The translations under genes were made by a program, and so were the position numbers. Below the pieces are notes generated by a model, which was not told the origin of the DNA, made no database searches, and saw only the letters and a list, made by a program, of their open reading frames with translations. Source: Anaerolineales bacterium (GTDB lineage Bacteria; Chloroflexota; Anaerolineae; Anaerolineales; Villigracilaceae). Taken from it: a stretch of 32,292 nucleotides of DNA. Shown piece by piece: positions 30,318 through 32,292 of the stretch. Location: contig JABWAU010000032.1 of the NCBI GenBank assembly GCA_013360875.1, forward strand, positions 1 to 32,292, given 5' to 3'. Position 1 is the stretch's first letter; every line of letters starts with the position of its first letter.

Positions 30318-31898
30318 TTATTCAGGTTTGTGATACAGCTTAAATGTGCCTGCTTCTATAGTGCCTTCAGATGTTTCCTTTATCCATTCGATTTTGGCAA
30401 AGTATTCATCGCCAAAGATCTCCCAGTTTTCGGCTATGAAACCGCCATCCGCTTCGCTCAATTCGCTTTCGTGTGATGGCAGGAAGATGCCAGTCCACAA
30501 TGGCGTGGGCGGGGAAGTATACGGAGGTGAATCTTCGCATGCAACAGTGAAACTCTCCGTGGTATTCCCAGGATAATAGATCAACTTGAAATCACGCGTA
30601 TAACCGAGTTCATCACTGGGGGATTTTGTGTCGGAGATGATCGCCAAACTGTTGACTGTGAATGTGTCGCCGCCCCGAACGCTGTTCACTTGGCAGCCCT
30701 CCGCCCTGAACTCGAAAACAGTGTTGACCAGAGGCGCTTCGCCTTTAAAACTAAAGTCATTCGGGTTGAATTGGAGTTTGACTTTAGACTCAACTGAAGA
30801 ATCATATCCGCCTCCCTCACCATCATTGAACGTACCCTGCGACTCAAACCTCAATTCAAAGGTCAGGCATTTGCGTACATACTCTTTTGCTTTTTCCTGG
30901 GCGGGTCCTCCCTCTGAACCAAGCAATTGATATTGACGTTCCAAGCCAAGCCACGCCGGCAGGATCCGGTGGATGATGTGGTCGTCGCGGCACAGTTCAT
31001 ACTCCTCTTTCATACACACATCCGAAACCGTATCCATCAACCCCATGTCAATGGATGAAGAACTATCATCTGCCATGCCAAGCAATTGTTTCTGGCGTTC
31101 GAATCCCAAAACGGTCTGCAATGCCAATCGCCCCGCCGCACAACTTTCACCTGCCGCCGCCACGCGCGGCTTGACAACCTGTTCCTCATACTCCTTGAAG
31201 AAACCATCCAGGTCCAATTCCTGCAAAGAGTCATCTGCTTTTCCAAGCAATTGTTCCTGGCGTGCCTTTTGCAGCTTCTCTGCCATTGCGCTCTGGAGAC
31301 GGCGTTCTGCATCGCCGCCAATGCGTGCCCGCACGGGTTCAATATCTGTAAGGAAGCCCTTTGAAACACCCGCACCGCTGAAGTGCATGATGACGATCTT
31401 GATTTCCGGGGAATCCACCACTGGCGGGAGGAGCACAAAGTTTTCACCCGACCCTTGATAACCAAAAAAGATTTGTTGATCAATCGGGATTTCCTGTGAC
31501 GGGATGATCGTCAGCGTGGCGTTGGCATACAACTGCAATCCCTCCGGTTCAAACCGGACCGCGAACTGGTCGCTGCCAAACGGCATCCCCTCAATCTGAC
31601 GCACGGGAGTCATGCGGATCAAGGTGTCGGTGAGAAGAGCGTCCGCAGGGATGTCGAGCCGGTACACAGTCCCGTCTAAGCCGGTGGCGGTCAATGTCCC
31701 GCCGGCGGTGGAGAAGATACCCTCCGCTTGAGTCTCATTGTCAAGTGTCGGTTTGACGCTGATCGGGTCGTTTGGAATGTCAAACACATATTGCAACTCG
31801 GGCGGAACGCTGTTGCCTCCGAGCAATAACCCCGGTAGTCTGCATGCCGTTGTAAGGAACAGGACAAGTATCACGATGAAATAAAAGAATTTTTTCAT
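30318..31898 (-). CDS. Large secreted lipoprotein with ZU5-like segment and QLLG motifs
   Basis: 526 residues. The signal MKKFFYFIVILVLFLTTAC ends in lipobox Cys19. Residues about 65-120 (GGTLTATGLDGTVYRLDIPADALLTDTLIRMTPV) resemble the ZU5-type beta-domain found in bacterial surface proteins. Three copies of RQxQLLG lie at about residues 213, 271 and 323, the first two followed by ADDS, in a helical region with several cysteines. The C-terminal half is beta-rich. Function is unknown; an extracellular role is inferred. ATG 31898 has GGAGG upstream; ATG 31910 does not. Confidence 0.75.
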   Translation of the reverse strand: MKKFFYFIVILVLFLTTACRLPGLLLGGNSVPPELQYVFDIPNDPISVKPTLDNETQAEGIFSTAGGTLTATGLDGTVYRLDIPADALLTDTLIRMTPVRQIEGMPFGSDQFAVRFEPEGLQLYANATLTIIPSQEIPIDQQIFFGYQGSGENFVLLPPVVDSPEIKIVIMHFSGAGVSKGFLTDIEPVRARIGGDAERRLQSAMAEKLQKARQEQLLGKADDSLQELDLDGFFKEYEEQVVKPRVAAAGESCAAGRLALQTVLGFERQKQLLGMADDSSSSIDMGLMDTVSDVCMKEEYELCRDDHIIHRILPAWLGLERQYQLLGSEGGPAQEKAKEYVRKCLTFELRFESQGTFNDGEGGGYDSSVESKVKLQFNPNDFSFKGEAPLVNTVFEFRAEGCQVNSVRGGDTFTVNSLAIISDTKSPSDELGYTRDFKLIYYPGNTTESFTVACEDSPPYTSPPTPLWTGIFLPSHESELSEADGGFIAENWEIFGDEYFAKIEWIKETSEGTIEAGTFKLYHKPE

Positions 31899-32035
31899 GA
31901 AAGCCTCCATTCACACATGCAAGAAATGAAATGCTATCAACACTGCGGGAACCATGTCCCCGCAAGAACAATATGAGGTTGTTGTATTCAAAAATGGTCG
32001 TCGCTCATCTATGAAAAGCGTGCAAAAGCACTCAC

Positions 32036-32092
32036 GCGTAGCGGACGTTTTCCCCTGGCACTGTCCGCCAGGGCAGATGTAACGTCTGCACA
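32036..32092. repeat. Hairpin-forming repeat element in the lipoprotein leader
   Basis: Inner stem CCCTGGC/GCCAGGG with 7-nt loop, flanked by GGACGTT / AACGTCT arms. The GCGTAG-CGG start recalls the three-arm elements, but the likeness is weaker. Confidence 0.5.
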
Positions 32093-32145
32093 CAAATCAT
32101 GCATGAGCCAATGGTCGTTTATGACACCCGTAATTATGGAATGAA

Positions 32146-32174
32146 ATTATAGTACCACGCCCGGTAAATTTCAA
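32146..32174 (-). promoter_or_regulatory. Sigma-70 promoter of the large lipoprotein gene
   Basis: On the minus strand TTGAAA (32174-32169), 17-bp spacer, TATAAT (32151-32146). This is the best consensus promoter in the window. It implies a leader of about 240 nt containing the hairpin element. Confidence 0.7.
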
Positions 32175-32233
32175 TGGAAATGAATCAGTAACTCATGGCT
32201 TTCTCATTATCGGGATTCACGAACTTCTGGACA

Positions 32234-32260
32234 CGGAATTCACGGAGTGAACGGACTTTG
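32234..32260. repeat. 9-bp periodic repeat at the right edge
   Basis: Three nonamers led by CGGA (CGGAATTCA, CGGAGTGAA, CGGACTTTG), followed by inverted CACGGA-like material to the edge. Related to 6475-6519. Confidence 0.55.
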
Positions 32261-32292
32261 TTCCGTTTTTTCACGGAGGCATCCGTGTCATC

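Larger units (their letters stand above)
31899..32292. other. Gene-free 394-nt stretch at the right edge
   Basis: No coding frame is supported. It holds a TGCGGG/CCCGCA dyad (31944-31964), a hairpin-forming element (32036-32092), the lipoprotein promoter (32146-32174) and 9-bp repeats (32234-32260). A gene starting beyond the window edge is possible. Confidence 0.6.

Overview
The window is 32.3 kb of bacterial chromosome and reads as an Anaerolineae-type member of the Chloroflexota. That assignment is inference from protein character, the moderately high GC content and the dnaG-rpoD-nuo neighbourhood; no rRNA or marker search was possible. No rRNA, tRNA, CRISPR array, transposase, integrase or phage gene was seen.

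Layout. 1-280: 3' end of glyS (glycyl-tRNA synthetase beta chain) with a terminator. 376-1377: a secreted lipoprotein of unknown role. 1662-4945: a two-gene sugar operon, a GT4 glycosyltransferase with a C-terminal alpha-helical domain followed by a GH130 mannoside phosphorylase-like protein. 4999-6339: a PuuB/OrdL-like FAD amine oxidoreductase. 6644-10234: dnaG and rpoD, the replication/transcription pair. 10617-25415: a complete 14-gene nuoABCDEFGHIJKLMN operon for NADH:quinone oxidoreductase (complex I), including the NADH module NuoEFG, closed by a strong terminator. 25512-26295 (-): a VOC-family protein and a frameshifted AraC-type regulator. 26365-27399 (-): tryptophan 2,3-dioxygenase, divergent from a HAD phosphatase/phosphomutase-like gene (27488-28153). 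28252-30144 (-): a STAS anti-sigma-factor antagonist and a 14-TM DHA2 drug exporter. 30318-31898 (-): a large lipoprotein with a ZU5-like segment and three QLLG motifs.

How the genes work together. NuoE/F/G oxidise NADH, NuoB/C/D/I carry electrons to quinone, and NuoA/H/J/K/L/M/N form the proton-pumping membrane arm. The operon has its own extended -10 promoter with an inverted repeat in the -35 region. dnaG and rpoD each have a promoter candidate of their own.

The main non-genic signal is a set of short repeat families. (i) Degenerate 7-bp tandem repeats, most often in blocks of four units (28 bp), occur between genes and also in frame inside glyS, dnaG and nuoL. (ii) Three-arm palindromes occur at several intergenic sites. 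(iii) 26-bp dyads lie in the nuoB/C and nuoC/D junctions. (iv) 9-bp periodic repeats occur at two sites. Of the 13 junctions in the nuo operon, six are overlaps without a repeat, and all seven real gaps contain one of these elements. This is the most unusual feature of the window.
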